DNA from: Aquincola tertiaricarbonis
Lineage (GTDB): Bacteria > Pseudomonadota > Gammaproteobacteria > Burkholderiales > Burkholderiaceae_C
Direction of reading: 5' to 3'
DNA length: 64,000 nucleotides
Assembly: GCF_023573145.1 (NCBI RefSeq)
Contig: NZ_CP097636.1
Coordinates: forward strand, 372,001-436,000
Made by a program: the position numbers and the translations under genes. Positions 18,025 through 27,142 of the stretch are shown here, one piece after another (the stretch's first letter is position 1; every line of letters begins with the position of its first letter). The notes beneath the pieces are model-generated. The model made no database searches, was not told where the DNA came from, and was given only the letters and a program-made list of their open reading frames with translations.

Positions 18025-18417
18025 ATGATCGGCAATTGGAACTACGGAACGGGCCGTCGCAAGTCGTCTGTCGCACGTGTCTTCATCAAGAAGGGCACGG
18101 GCCAGATCACGGTGAACGGCAAGCCGGTCGAGCAGTATTTCGGCCGTCAGACCTCGATCATGATCGTCAAGCAGCCGCTGTTCCTGACGAACAACGTCGA
18201 AGCCTTCGACATCAAGGTCAACGTGCACGGCGGTGGCGAAAGCGGCCAGGCCGGTGCGGTGCGCCACGGCGTCACCCGCGCGCTGATCGACTACGACGCG
18301 GCGCTGAAGTCCGAGCTGAGCAACGCCGGCTTCGTGACCCGCGACGCTCGTGAAGTCGAGCGTAAGAAGGTCGGTCTGCACGGCGCTCGTCGCCGCAAGC
18401 AGTTCAGCAAGCGCTGA
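18025..18417 (+). CDS. rpsI: 30S ribosomal protein S9
   Basis: A 130-residue small-subunit ribosomal protein with the invariant basic C-terminal tail ([14 protein letters not shown]) that reaches toward the P-site tRNA. The N-terminal [14 protein letters not shown] segment is typical. A strong AAGGAG ribosome-binding site (18014-18019) overlaps the rplM stop region, consistent with coupled translation of the two proteins. A terminator follows 20 bases later. Confidence 0.98.
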   Translation: MIGNWNYGTGRRKSSVARVFIKKGTGQITVNGKPVEQYFGRQTSIMIVKQPLFLTNNVEAFDIKVNVHGGGESGQAGAVRHGVTRALIDYDAALKSELSNAGFVTRDAREVERKKVGLHGARRRKQFSKR

Positions 18418-18437
18418 TCGCGCCTGCCGACGCCAAG

Positions 18438-18462
18438 AAGCCGCCTCCGGGCGGCTTTTTTT
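18438..18462 (+). terminator. Rho-independent terminator of rplM-rpsI
   Basis: AAGCCGCC (18438-18445), loop TCCG, and GGCGGCTT (18450-18457) form a perfect eight-base stem followed by a run of T to 18462. It closes the ribosomal protein operon before erpA. Confidence 0.92.
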
Positions 18463-18572
18463 CGCCATCGCGCCACAGTAGCCCGCCCTGCGCGTGGGGG
18501 CAGGCCACAGTCGCGATAATGCAGGTTGAATGCAAGCGGTTCGTCCGCATGTCCTCTTTGAAGGAGCTCTCC

Positions 18573-18950
18573 ATGAACGCTGTAGCCGAACCGATTGCCA
18601 CCCCCGTTGCCGATGAAATGCCGGCGCCCATCATCTTCACCGACAGCGCGGCCGCCAAGGTCAAGGAGCTGGTGGACGAAGAGGGCAACCCCGAACTGAA
18701 GCTGCGTGTGTTCGTGCAGGGCGGCGGCTGCTCGGGCTTCCAGTACGGTTTCACTTTCGACGAGATCGTGAACGAAGACGACACGCAGATGAGCAAGAAC
18801 GGCGTGACGCTGTTGATCGACGCGATGAGCCTGCAGTACCTGGTGGGTGCCGAGATCGACTACAAGGACGACCTGCAGGGCGCCCAGTTCGTGATCAAGA
18901 ACCCGAACGCCACCACCACCTGCGGTTGCGGCTCCAGCTTCTCGGCCTGA
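18573..18950 (+). CDS. erpA: Iron-sulfur cluster insertion protein ErpA
   Basis: A 125-residue A-type carrier that delivers Fe-S clusters to apoproteins such as IspG/IspH. The three conserved cysteines are Cys53 (GGGCSGFQY) and Cys117/Cys119 (TCGCGSSFS). The ATG at 18573 is preceded by AAGGAG at 18561-18566, which decides it over longer in-frame starts. A hairpin GCTGGGTGC-CAG-GCACCCAGC (18962-18982), inside the end of the convergent anmK, could help terminate the transcript, though it lacks a T run. Confidence 0.96.
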   Translation: MNAVAEPIATPVADEMPAPIIFTDSAAAKVKELVDEEGNPELKLRVFVQGGGCSGFQYGFTFDEIVNEDDTQMSKNGVTLLIDAMSLQYLVGAEIDYKDDLQGAQFVIKNPNATTTCGCGSSFSA

Positions 18951-18954
18951 CCAC

Positions 18955-20082
18955 CTAGCCCGCTGGGTGCCAGGCACCCAGCACACGTGGCTCCAGCGCC
19001 CCGGTGACCTCTTGCAGGTTGCCGGGGCGTTGTTCCATGAAGGCCTGCGCCAGCCAGGCAAAGGCCGCGGCTTCCACCTGCATCACGTCGATGCCGGCTT
19101 CGCTGGTGGGCGCCACCCGCACGCCGGGCAGCAGCGCCGACAGCCGCTGCATCAGGTGCTGGTTGAAGGCGCCGCCCCCGCATACCCACAGCTGGCGCGC
19201 GGCGGGGGCATGGCGCTGCAGGTCGGCCACGATGGGCCGCACCGTCAGCTCGGCCAGCGTGGCCTGCACATCCTCGGGCTTCAGGCCGGCCGGCACTTCG
19301 CGGTCCAGCCAGCCTGGGTCGAACAGGTCGCGGCCGGTGCTCTTGGGCGGCGCGCGGTGGAAGAAGGGCTCCTGCAGCCAGCGCGCCAGCAGCGCCTCGT
19401 CCACCCGGCCGCTGGCGGCCCAGCGGCCGCCGTCGTCATAGGCGTGGCCGGTGTGGCGCTCGCACCAACCGTCCAGCAGTGCATTGGCCGGGCCGCAGTC
19501 GAAGCCGGTGACGGCGCCCTGGGCACCCAGCAGCGTGAGGTTGGCGATGCCGCCCAGGTTGAGCACCGCCGCGGCCTGCCCCGCGCGGGCGAACAGCGCG
19601 GCATGAAAAGCCGGCACCAGCGGCGCGCCCTGGCCGCCTGCGGCCACGTCGCGGCTGCGGAAGTCGCACACCACCGGGATGCCGCAGCGCTCGGCCAGCA
19701 GCGCGCCGTTCAGCAGTTGCAGCGTGTAGCCATGGCCATCGAACTCGCCGGGCCGGTGGCGCACCGTCTGCCCGTGGGCGCCGATGGCCTGCACCTGCGC
19801 GCGCGGCAGGTCGGCCAGCAGCGCGTCCACCCGCTCGGCATAGGCCAGGGCCAGGCCGTTGGCGGCCAGGGCGGCGCGGTGCAGTTCGTTGTCGCCTGCC
19901 TGGTTCAGCGCCATCAGCTCGGCGCGCAGCGCGGGGGAGAAGGGGGCGTGCCCATGGCGCAGCACCTTCACGGTGCCGCCGCCGGCACCGATGTCGGCCA
20001 GCACGGCGTCCACCCCGTCCATCGAGGTGCCCGACATCAGGCCGATGTACAGGCCCGGCGCCGGATGGCCAAGAAGCGCCAT
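18955..20082 (-). CDS. anmK: Anhydro-N-acetylmuramic acid kinase
   Basis: A 375-residue sugar kinase of peptidoglycan recycling. It hydrolyses and phosphorylates 1,6-anhydroMurNAc to MurNAc-6-phosphate. The hallmark N-terminal GLMSGTSMDGVDA (14-26) and the IGAHGQTVRH, NLGGIANLT, GFDCGPANALLD and VCGGGAFN motifs are all present. It starts 13 bp after the M23 endopeptidase stop, so a cell-wall hydrolase and a wall-recycling kinase share an operon. Its stop is four bases from the convergent erpA stop. Confidence 0.97.
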   Translation of the reverse strand: MALLGHPAPGLYIGLMSGTSMDGVDAVLADIGAGGGTVKVLRHGHAPFSPALRAELMALNQAGDNELHRAALAANGLALAYAERVDALLADLPRAQVQAIGAHGQTVRHRPGEFDGHGYTLQLLNGALLAERCGIPVVCDFRSRDVAAGGQGAPLVPAFHAALFARAGQAAAVLNLGGIANLTLLGAQGAVTGFDCGPANALLDGWCERHTGHAYDDGGRWAASGRVDEALLARWLQEPFFHRAPPKSTGRDLFDPGWLDREVPAGLKPEDVQATLAELTVRPIVADLQRHAPAARQLWVCGGGAFNQHLMQRLSALLPGVRVAPTSEAGIDVMQVEAAAFAWLAQAFMEQRPGNLQEVTGALEPRVLGAWHPAG

Positions 20083-20095
20083 CCGTGCGGTCGCG

Positions 20096-21472
20096 TCAGT
20101 CGCCGGCGCCGTGGGCGCCCGAGATCGTCTGCGCCAGGGCCAGCTGGGCCTTGTAGGTCAGTGCGCGGGCGGTGAAGTCGGCGCGCTGCGCCGACGAGAT
20201 GGTGACCGCCTCGGAGCTCTTGGCGATCTTCAGCGGGTCCTGCTGCTGGCCGTCCACCTTGAACTCGAAGTGCAGGTGCGGGCCGGTGGCCCAGCCGGTG
20301 GAGCCGACGGCGCCGATGGTTTCGCCCTGGCTCACGCGCTCACCCTTGCGCACGCCGATGCGCGAGAGGTGCGCGTACAGCGTGCTGCGGTCGTTGGTGT
20401 GGCGGATTTCGATGACGTTGCCGTAGCCGTTCTGCACACCGGCGAAGGTGACGACACCATCGGCCACGCTGCGCACCGCGGTGCCGGTGGGCGCGCCGTA
20501 GTCGACGCCGCGGTGGGCGCGCCAGGTCTGCATGATGGGGTGGAAGCGCATCGCGAACCCGGAGGTGATGCGCGAGAACTCCATCGGGCTGGCCAGGAAG
20601 GTGCGGCGCTTGCTCTGGCCGTCGAAGCCGAAGTAGGCGCCCCGGCCGCCAGCGTCGCTGTACCAGACCGACTGGTAGGCCTTGCCGCCGTTCACGAACT
20701 CGGCGGCCAGCACGCGGCCGGTACCCTGGTTCCAGGTGATCGGCTCGCCGTCGGCGGTGAGTGCCTCGTAGACGATGCTGAAGGTGTCGCCCTTGCGCAA
20801 TTCGCGGTGGAAGTCGATGTCCGCCGCGAACATCTCGGCCATCTGCGCCGCAATGGCGTCAGGAATGCGGGCTTCGTCGCTGGCGGCGAAGAATGAGCTT
20901 TGCACGGTGCCACTGGCCAAGCGCACCTGCGACTGCAGCGGTGCCAGCGCGATGCGGCTGCGCCAGCTGCTGCCGTCGCGCTCCACCGTCAGGCGGGTGA
21001 ACTGGCTGGCGGTGCTGTCCGTCGACTCGGCGGCGTAGCGCGCCACCAGGCTCACCAGGCGGCCGTCGCCATCGGCCACCACCTGCACCATCTTGCCGGA
21101 GCGGCCATCCAGCAGCCGGCGTGCGACCGGGTCGCGGCGCAGGAAGTTGGCGGCCGCCGCGTCGGTGACGCCCATGCGCTTGAGCAGGCTGTCGGCCGTG
21201 TCGCTGGGGCGGGTGAGGTCGTTGCGGCTGAGCGTCAGCTCATGGGCGGCCAGCGCTTCCAGCTGGCTGCTGACGGCTTCGTGCGCCACCGGCTCGCTGA
21301 TGATGCGTTGCGGCAGGTCGGCCGCATCCGGCGCCATGGGCGCAATGCCGAAGGCCGTGGCCGACACGCCGGCCAGGAAGGTGACGACAGCGACGGTGAT
21401 CCCGCGGGGGTGACGTCTACGGAAATTTTCAACGGCGGTGCCAACACGCGCCAGCGTTCCCAAAGATTCCAA
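20096..21472 (-). CDS. M23 family murein DD-endopeptidase (MepM-like)
   Basis: A 458-residue periplasmic peptidoglycan hydrolase of the lysostaphin-type M23 family. It has one N-terminal membrane or signal-anchor segment (about residues 24-44, GITVAVVTFLAGVSATAFGI), then an OapA/Csd3-like region (HRELRKGDTFSIVYEA), then the zinc peptidase domain. The zinc ligands show as HRGVDYGAP and HLH at 399-401 (GPHLHFEF). By family analogy it would cleave cross-links to allow wall expansion. It is the promoter-proximal gene of an operon with anmK and is divergent from tyrS. Confidence 0.93.
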   Translation of the reverse strand: MESLGTLARVGTAVENFRRRHPRGITVAVVTFLAGVSATAFGIAPMAPDAADLPQRIISEPVAHEAVSSQLEALAAHELTLSRNDLTRPSDTADSLLKRMGVTDAAAANFLRRDPVARRLLDGRSGKMVQVVADGDGRLVSLVARYAAESTDSTASQFTRLTVERDGSSWRSRIALAPLQSQVRLASGTVQSSFFAASDEARIPDAIAAQMAEMFAADIDFHRELRKGDTFSIVYEALTADGEPITWNQGTGRVLAAEFVNGGKAYQSVWYSDAGGRGAYFGFDGQSKRRTFLASPMEFSRITSGFAMRFHPIMQTWRAHRGVDYGAPTGTAVRSVADGVVTFAGVQNGYGNVIEIRHTNDRSTLYAHLSRIGVRKGERVSQGETIGAVGSTGWATGPHLHFEFKVDGQQQDPLKIAKSSEAVTISSAQRADFTARALTYKAQLALAQTISGAHGAGD

Positions 21473-21685
21473 TTTGAGTCGGCGGGACGATGGGCCCCGA
21501 AGGTCGTGCAGCGCAGCGCGTACTGCTGGGCCACGGTGTCGAAAGAAAAGCGTCCGAGGGGTGATCGCTAGAATCGAGATCAGGCGTCGGACGCCGTCGA
21601 TAGGGACGTGTTCTCGTTGTCCTACGAGTATATCGACCGACCCCCTCGTTCGAGTAGGTTGGTCTTCTGGATTTACAAGCCCTCC

Positions 21686-22915
21686 ATGTCAATAAATGTG
21701 AATGACGCCGAGCCGTCCGATCGCGTGCTGGAAGCGCTGGCCATCAGCCGCCGCGGCTGCGACGAACTGCTGCCCGAAGCCGATTGGTTGAAAAAACTTC
21801 AACGCTCCGAGGCCACCGGCACGCCGCTGCGCATCAAGCTGGGGCTGGACCCGACCGCGCCGGACATCCACATCGGCCACACCGTGGTGCTCAACAAGAT
21901 GCGCCAGCTGCAGGATCTGGGCCACCAGGTGATCTTCCTGATCGGCGACTTCACCTCGATGATCGGCGACCCCTCGGGCCGCAACGCCACCCGCCCGCCG
22001 CTCACCAAAGAGCAGATCGAGCACAACGCGCAGACCTACTACAAGCAGGCCAGCCTGGTGCTGGACCCGGCGCGCACCGAGATCCGCTACAACTCGGAGT
22101 GGAGCGACGCACTGGGCGCGCGCGGCATGATCCAGCTGGCGGCCCGCTACACCGTCGCGCGCATGATGGAGCGCGACGACTTCCAGAAGCGCTACAGCGC
22201 CAACACGCCGATCAGCGTGCACGAGTTCCTGTACCCGCTGATGCAGGGCTACGACTCGGTGGCGCTCAAGAGCGACCTGGAGCTCGGCGGCACCGACCAG
22301 AAGTTCAACCTGCTGGTGGGCCGCCACCTGCAGCAGGAATACGGGCAGGAGCCTCAGTGCATCCTGACCATGCCCTTGCTCGAAGGCCTCGACGGCGTCG
22401 AGAAGATGAGCAAGAGCAAGAACAACTACATCGGCATCACCGAGCCGGCGAACAGCATGTTCGCCAAGCTGCTGTCGATCAGCGACGTGCTGATGTGGAA
22501 GTACTTCACCCTGCTGAGCTTCCGCTCCGAGGCCGAGATTGCGGCGCTCAAGGCCGAGGTGGAGGCGGGCCGCAATCCGAAGGACGCCAAGGTGCTGCTG
22601 GCCAAGGAAATCACCGCGCGCTTCCACAGCGCGGCGGCGGCCGAAGCCGCGGAGCAGGACTTCCAGAACCGCGCGCGCGGCGGCGTGCCCGACGAGATCC
22701 CCGAGGTGGCGCTGTCGGGCGGGCCGCTGGCCATCGGTGCGCTGCTCAAGCAGGCCGGCCTGGTGCCTTCCACGAGTGAAGGCCTGCGCATGGTGGAGCA
22801 GGGCGGCGTGCGCATCGACGGCACCGTGCTGTCGGACAAGGGGCTGAAGGTGGAGCCCGGCTGTTATGTGGTGCAGGTGGGCAAGCGCAAGTTCGCCCGC
22901 GTGACGCTGGGCTGA
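21686..22915 (+). CDS. tyrS: Tyrosyl-tRNA synthetase
   Basis: A 409-residue class I aminoacyl-tRNA synthetase that charges tRNA-Tyr. The class I signature is HIGH at residues 62-65, and the second is KMSKS at 240-244. The C-terminal S4-like RNA-binding domain ([15 protein letters not shown]) is present. The TyrRS-2 type spacing, with a long N-terminal extension before HIGH, is common in betaproteobacteria. The ATG at 21686 is chosen over an in-frame start at 21608, which would add a non-conserved extension. A TAGAAT -10-like box sits at 21569-21574. The dtd gene follows seven bases after the stop. Confidence 0.97.
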   Translation: MSINVNDAEPSDRVLEALAISRRGCDELLPEADWLKKLQRSEATGTPLRIKLGLDPTAPDIHIGHTVVLNKMRQLQDLGHQVIFLIGDFTSMIGDPSGRNATRPPLTKEQIEHNAQTYYKQASLVLDPARTEIRYNSEWSDALGARGMIQLAARYTVARMMERDDFQKRYSANTPISVHEFLYPLMQGYDSVALKSDLELGGTDQKFNLLVGRHLQQEYGQEPQCILTMPLLEGLDGVEKMSKSKNNYIGITEPANSMFAKLLSISDVLMWKYFTLLSFRSEAEIAALKAEVEAGRNPKDAKVLLAKEITARFHSAAAAEAAEQDFQNRARGGVPDEIPEVALSGGPLAIGALLKQAGLVPSTSEGLRMVEQGGVRIDGTVLSDKGLKVEPGCYVVQVGKRKFARVTLG

Positions 22916-22922
22916 GCGCCAC

Positions 22923-23366
22923 ATGCTCAGCGTGGTGCAGCGCGTGGCCGAGGCCTCGGTCACGGTCGAGGGCCGCGTGGTGGGCCAGATCGGCCGCGGC
23001 CTGCTGGTACTGGTGTGCGCCGAGCCCACCGATACGCCGGCGGTGGCCGACAAGCTGGTGGCCAAGCTGCTGGAGCTGCGCATCTTCAGCGACGAGGCGG
23101 GCAAGATGAACCGCAGCCTGCAGGACGTGGGCGGCGGGCTGTTGATCGTCTCGCAGTTCACGCTGGCGGCCGACACCCGCAGCGGCAACCGGCCCAGCTT
23201 CACCGGGGCGGCACCGCCGGCGCTGGGGCGTGAGCTGTATGAAGCGGTGCTGGCCAGCGCCCGCGCCCAGCACCCGCTGGTGCAGGCCGGCGAATTCGGC
23301 GCCGACATGCAGGTGCGGCTGCTCAACGACGGGCCGGTGACCATACCGCTGAACCTCGGCGCCTGA
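22923..23366 (+). CDS. dtd: D-aminoacyl-tRNA deacylase
   Basis: A 147-residue proofreading enzyme that hydrolyses D-aminoacyl-tRNAs, classically D-Tyr-tRNA. It removes mischarged products made by synthetases such as TyrRS. The two family signatures are visible: [20 protein letters not shown], containing the SQFTL motif, and the C-terminal [11 protein letters not shown], containing the GPVTI motif. It sits seven bases after tyrS, so the synthetase and the editor that cleans up its D-Tyr errors are expressed together. Confidence 0.97.
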   Translation: MLSVVQRVAEASVTVEGRVVGQIGRGLLVLVCAEPTDTPAVADKLVAKLLELRIFSDEAGKMNRSLQDVGGGLLIVSQFTLAADTRSGNRPSFTGAAPPALGRELYEAVLASARAQHPLVQAGEFGADMQVRLLNDGPVTIPLNLGA

Positions 23367-23385
23367 GCGCGCCCGGGCGTCGCCG

Positions 23386-24315
23386 TCAGGGCAGGCGCAC
23401 CTGCCCAGCTTCGGCCACCAGCGTGCCGTCGTGCAGCAGCCGGTCCAGGTTGTCGGCCGCGAAGTCGGCCAGCGCCAGGCCCGCCGGCAACTGCCGTGCG
23501 ATGCCGGCCAGCAAGGGCGTGCTCGTCATCCACTGCAGCAGCGTGTCGCGCGGCCGGCTGCGCAGCTCCAGCAGGTGGAACATGACCAGCGCCCGCAGTG
23601 CGTAGCGCAGGTGGGCCAGCGGCTGTTGCGCGAACTGCGCCAGGCGCTGCCGGCTGGCGGCGATGGCCTCGGCCACCGCGGTGAAGGGCGCGCCGTGGCC
23701 GGGAATCACGATCTGCGGTGCCAGTGCCTCGATGCGCTGCAGCGCGGTCAGCGCCGGGCCGATGCCGTCTTCGCCCACCAGCTCCGAGAACACAATGGCC
23801 ACGCGCTGCTGCCACAGCGCATCGCCGGAGATCAACACCCGCCGGGTGGGCTCGAACAGCATCACCGCATCGGGGTCATGGCCGGGCGCGGCATGCACCT
23901 GCCAGTCGTGGCCCCCCAGGCGCAGCAACTGGCCGTCGGCCAGGCCGTGGTGGGCGCTGAAGCGGTCGCAGCGCTGGTCGATCGCCTCGAAGCTCAGTGC
24001 ACCGGCGGTGTCCCAGCGGTTGACCGCCGCCACCAGCGGCGCGGGCACCCAGCACTCGGCGCCGCTGCCGGCCTGCAGCGCGGCATTGCCACCGCAGTGG
24101 TCGGCATGCAGGTGGGTGTTGATCACCCGCGCCGGCCCCTCGGGCAGCAGCTGCCCGACCAGCGCCAGCGTCTGCGCCGCATGGCTGACGTAGCCGGTGT
24201 CCACCACCGCCGGTGGCGAGCCCGGCCGGCCTTCGAAGACGATGTTGTTGGCCGACAGCCAGCCGCGCTCGAGCACCGTGAGGCCGAGGCGCTCGAACGA
24301 CGGGTGCACCGTCAA
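23386..24315 (-). CDS. Metallo-beta-lactamase-fold hydrolase
   Basis: A 309-residue MBL-fold protein with the zinc motif H68-L-H70-A-D72-H73 (THLHADHCGG). Further metal ligands lie in AAPGHDPDAV, SGDALW and PGHGAPF. A C-terminal helical region of about 90 residues extends the fold, as in several thioester hydrolase-like members. Its ATG overlaps the fadD stop (ATGA), so it is translationally coupled to the acyl-CoA ligase. A role on acyl-CoA or a related thioester is plausible from context only. Confidence 0.88.
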   Translation of the reverse strand: MTVHPSFERLGLTVLERGWLSANNIVFEGRPGSPPAVVDTGYVSHAAQTLALVGQLLPEGPARVINTHLHADHCGGNAALQAGSGAECWVPAPLVAAVNRWDTAGALSFEAIDQRCDRFSAHHGLADGQLLRLGGHDWQVHAAPGHDPDAVMLFEPTRRVLISGDALWQQRVAIVFSELVGEDGIGPALTALQRIEALAPQIVIPGHGAPFTAVAEAIAASRQRLAQFAQQPLAHLRYALRALVMFHLLELRSRPRDTLLQWMTSTPLLAGIARQLPAGLALADFAADNLDRLLHDGTLVAEAGQVRLP

Positions 24316-26021
24316 GGCTTGCGCAGTTCGCGCCGCAGGATCTTGCCCACGTTGGTCTTGGGCAACTCGTCGCGGAACTCGATGTACTTGGGCCGCTTGT
24401 AGCCGGTGAAGTTGTCCTTGCAGTAGCGCATCAGCTCGTCTTCATCGAGCGCCGCGCCGTCCTTGCGCACCACGAACAGCTTGACCGCCTCGCCCGACTT
24501 GTCGTCGGCCACGCCCACCGCGGCGCACTCCAGCACGCCGGGGTGCAGGCCCACCACCTGCTCGATCTCGTTCGGGTACACGTTGAAGCCGCTGACCAGG
24601 ATCATGTCCTTCTTGCGGTCGACGATGCGCACCTCGCCCTTGGCGTCCATCACGCCGATGTCGCCCGAGCGGAAGTAGCCGTCCGGCGTCATCACGCGCG
24701 CGGTTTCGTCGGGCCGGCGCCAGTAGCCCGGCATCACCTGCGGGCCGCGGATGCAGATCTCGCCCGGCGTGCCCAGCGGCACGTCGTTGCCTTCGTCGTC
24801 GCGGATCGCGATGTCGGTGCTGGGCATCGGCAGGCCGATGCTGCCGGTGAAGCCGGTGATGTCGATGCGGTTAGCCGTGGCCACCGGCGAGGTTTCCGAC
24901 AGGCCGTAGCCCTCGACGATCCAGCAGCCGGTGAGCGCATGCCACTGCTGCGCCGTGGCCTGCTGCACCGCCATGCCACCGCCGTTGCTGATCTTCAGCG
25001 CGCTGAAGTCCAGGCGGTGGAAGTCGGGGTTGTTCAGCAGCGCATTGAACAGGGTGTTGACCGCCGGGAACATGTTGGGCGGATGCTTGGCCAGCGTGGC
25101 GATGAAGCCGGGGATGTCGCGCGGATTGGGAATCAGCAGGTTGACCATGCCCAGCCGCAGCCCCAGGAAGTTGCAGGCCGTCAGTGCATAGATGTGGTAC
25201 AGCGGCAGCGCGCACACGATCACCGGCGGCTGGTCGCCCAGCTTGGCCAGCGCGGGCGCGAACCAGGCCTCGCTTTGCAGGATGTTGGCCACCACGTTGC
25301 GGTGCAGCAGCATCGCGCCCTTGGACACGCCGGTGGTGCCGCCCGTGTACTGCAGGAAGGCGATGTCGTCGGGCTGCAGCGCCGGGCGCTTGAGCGGCAG
25401 CCGGCTACCGGCCTCCAGCGCGTCGTTGAAGCGGGTGACGGTGTGGCTCTCGTCCACCGGCAGGCGGAACTCGGGCACCATGCGCTTGGCATGCCGCACC
25501 ACGAAGTTGACCAGCCGGCCCTTCCAGAAGCCCAGCATGTCGCCCATCGCGGCCAGCACCACGTGGCGCACCTCGGTGCGGTGAATCACTTCTTCCAGCG
25601 TGGCGGCGAAGTTTTCCAGCACCACGATGGCCTGCGCGCCCGAGTCCTTGAGCTGGTGTTCCAGCTCACGCGCGGTGTACAGCGGGTTGACGTTGACCAC
25701 CACGTAGCCCGCCCGCAGCACCGCGGCCAGCGCCACCATGTACTGCGGCAGGTTGGGCATCATCAAGGCCACCCGCGCGCCGCGTTCCAGCCCGGTGGCC
25801 TGCAGCCAGGCGGCCAGCGCCTGCGAAGCCTCGTCCAGCTCGCGGTAGGTCATCGTCGCGTCCATGCAGATCGCGGCGTTGCGCGTGGCATGGCGACGGA
25901 AGCAGTCTTCGAGCAGGTCGACCAGCGAGCTGTAAGCGCTGCTGTCGATGGACGCCGGCACCCCGGCCGGGTAGTGCGCCAGCCAGGGGCGGTCGATCAG
26001 AGGTACCGTGTCGGCGATCAC
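24312..26021 (-). CDS. fadD: Long-chain fatty acid-CoA ligase (FadD-like)
   Basis: A 569-residue acyl-AMP-forming ligase that activates long-chain fatty acids to acyl-CoA for beta-oxidation. ANL-superfamily motifs are present: the phosphate loop YTGGTTGVSKGAM, YGLSETSP, GYFRSGDIG, and the C-terminal KTNVGKILRREL with the catalytic lysine. I choose the GTG at 26021 because AAGGAAG lies seven bases upstream of it and because the protein then begins near FadD's conserved WLAHYPAGVP. A GTG at 26045 is the alternative but has no ribosome-binding site. The gene is coupled to the downstream MBL hydrolase and divergent from a lipase. Confidence 0.94.
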   Translation of the reverse strand: MIADTVPLIDRPWLAHYPAGVPASIDSSAYSSLVDLLEDCFRRHATRNAAICMDATMTYRELDEASQALAAWLQATGLERGARVALMMPNLPQYMVALAAVLRAGYVVVNVNPLYTARELEHQLKDSGAQAIVVLENFAATLEEVIHRTEVRHVVLAAMGDMLGFWKGRLVNFVVRHAKRMVPEFRLPVDESHTVTRFNDALEAGSRLPLKRPALQPDDIAFLQYTGGTTGVSKGAMLLHRNVVANILQSEAWFAPALAKLGDQPPVIVCALPLYHIYALTACNFLGLRLGMVNLLIPNPRDIPGFIATLAKHPPNMFPAVNTLFNALLNNPDFHRLDFSALKISNGGGMAVQQATAQQWHALTGCWIVEGYGLSETSPVATANRIDITGFTGSIGLPMPSTDIAIRDDEGNDVPLGTPGEICIRGPQVMPGYWRRPDETARVMTPDGYFRSGDIGVMDAKGEVRIVDRKKDMILVSGFNVYPNEIEQVVGLHPGVLECAAVGVADDKSGEAVKLFVVRKDGAALDEDELMRYCKDNFTGYKRPKYIEFRDELPKTNVGKILRRELRKP

Positions 26022-26140
26022 GCTTGAGCTTCCTTCTGTCTGCACAGGGTCATGCGAATGGAATCACCCGCAATTTGTTCCGTCCCATCTTGGCGCCTGC
26101 GCGCCGCTAATGCCACGGTAGTTGTCCTCTGTCCAGCCCT

Positions 26141-27124
26141 ATGACGGCAGCGCGTCTGCAGCGGGCGCTGGGGCTGGCCCTCGTCGCCGCGCTGCTGCTG
26201 TGGAACGGCGCCTGGCTGCACCGCGGCCAGCCGCTGGTGGCGCTGCTGGGCAGCCTGCTGCTGGCCTTGCCGCATGCGCCGGTGCTGGCGCTGGAAATGC
26301 TGTTGATGCGCCGCGTGCATGTGCACCAGCCGGTGCCGCGTGCCTCATGGGCGGCCGTGGCCAAAGCCTGGTGGCACGAGGTGGGCTGCGGCGTGGCGGT
26401 GTTCGGTTGGCGCCAGCCCTGGCGCACGCACGCCGAGCCCGACCATTGGCCGCCCGAGGCGCAGGGCCGGCGCGCGGTGGTGCTGGTACACGGCTTCATG
26501 TGCAACCGCGCGATGTGGAACCCCTGGATGCGCCGGCTGCGGGCGGCGGGCCACCCCTTCGTGGCGGTGACCCTGTCGCCGCCATGGGCGGCCATCGAGC
26601 GCCATGCGCCCGCGCTGGAAGCCGCGGTGCGCCGGGCCGAACAGGCCACCGGCCAGGCACCGCTGGTGGTGGCGCACAGCATGGGTGGCCTGGTGGTGCG
26701 GGCCTGGCTGCGCAGCATTGCGGCGCTGCATGTGGGTGGCGCTGCGGGTGCATTGGCCAAGCGCACCGCCGGCGTCATCACCATCGGCACGCCGCACCAC
26801 GGCACCTGGCTGGCGCGCTTCGGCCGCGCCGACAACACCCGCCAGATGCGGCTGCACGGGCCTTGGCTGCAAGGTCTGGCGGAAACAGAAAAGCCGGCGG
26901 GTTACGCCGGCTTCACCTGCTTCTACAGCGACTGCGACAACGTGGTGTTTCCCGTGTCGGCCGCCATGCTGCCGGGCGCCGACAACCGGCATGTTCCGGG
27001 CCAGGCCCATGTGCAACTGCTGGGGCACCCGGCGGTGTTCGCCGAGGTGCTGAGGCGGCTGGACCTCAGTCCCGCCGGGCCGCCCCAAGGGACTGAGCTC
27101 CCCCTCGGGGGGGCGCGAGCGTAG
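26141..27124 (+). CDS. Alpha/beta-hydrolase (lipase-like), membrane-anchored
   Basis: A 327-residue protein with N-terminal hydrophobic segments (about 8-55) followed by an alpha/beta-hydrolase domain. The oxyanion region is VLVHGFMCNRAMW. The nucleophile is Ser180 in the elbow AHSMGG, and further conserved segments are ITIGTPHHGTWLA and a C-terminal His region. Homologues are annotated as triacylglycerol lipase or permease-like. It is divergent from fadD with a 119-bp spacer, so a lipid-degradation link is reasonable. The last 19 or so residues (AGPPQGTELPLGGARA) are encoded by an intergenic repeat rather than by the family sequence. Confidence 0.85.
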   Translation: MTAARLQRALGLALVAALLLWNGAWLHRGQPLVALLGSLLLALPHAPVLALEMLLMRRVHVHQPVPRASWAAVAKAWWHEVGCGVAVFGWRQPWRTHAEPDHWPPEAQGRRAVVLVHGFMCNRAMWNPWMRRLRAAGHPFVAVTLSPPWAAIERHAPALEAAVRRAEQATGQAPLVVAHSMGGLVVRAWLRSIAALHVGGAAGALAKRTAGVITIGTPHHGTWLARFGRADNTRQMRLHGPWLQGLAETEKPAGYAGFTCFYSDCDNVVFPVSAAMLPGADNRHVPGQAHVQLLGHPAVFAEVLRRLDLSPAGPPQGTELPLGGARA

Positions 27125-27137
27125 CGAGCTTGGGGGC
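27065..27137 (+). repeat. Dispersed hairpin repeat, copy A
   Basis: CTCAGTCCC (27065-27073) pairs perfectly with GGGACTGAG (27089-27097) around the conserved loop GCCGGGCCGCCCCAA. A C/G run and the tail GCGAGCGTAGCGAGCTTGGGGGC follow. The loop and tail are shared with copies at 34793-34892 and 50507-50638, but the stem bases differ and still pair. The element contains the end and stop codon of the lipase gene and reaches to six bases before the hppD stop, so it lies between convergent genes. Confidence 0.85.
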
Positions 27138-27142
27138 AGATC

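Noticed and set aside
17323..18468. A 381-codon minus-strand frame spanning rplM and rpsI
   Set aside because: It covers two highly conserved ribosomal protein genes and their terminator on the other strand, so it cannot be a genuine gene.
24543..26027. A 494-codon plus-strand frame opposite fadD
   Set aside because: It has no start context and is opposite a complete acyl-CoA ligase with all motifs.
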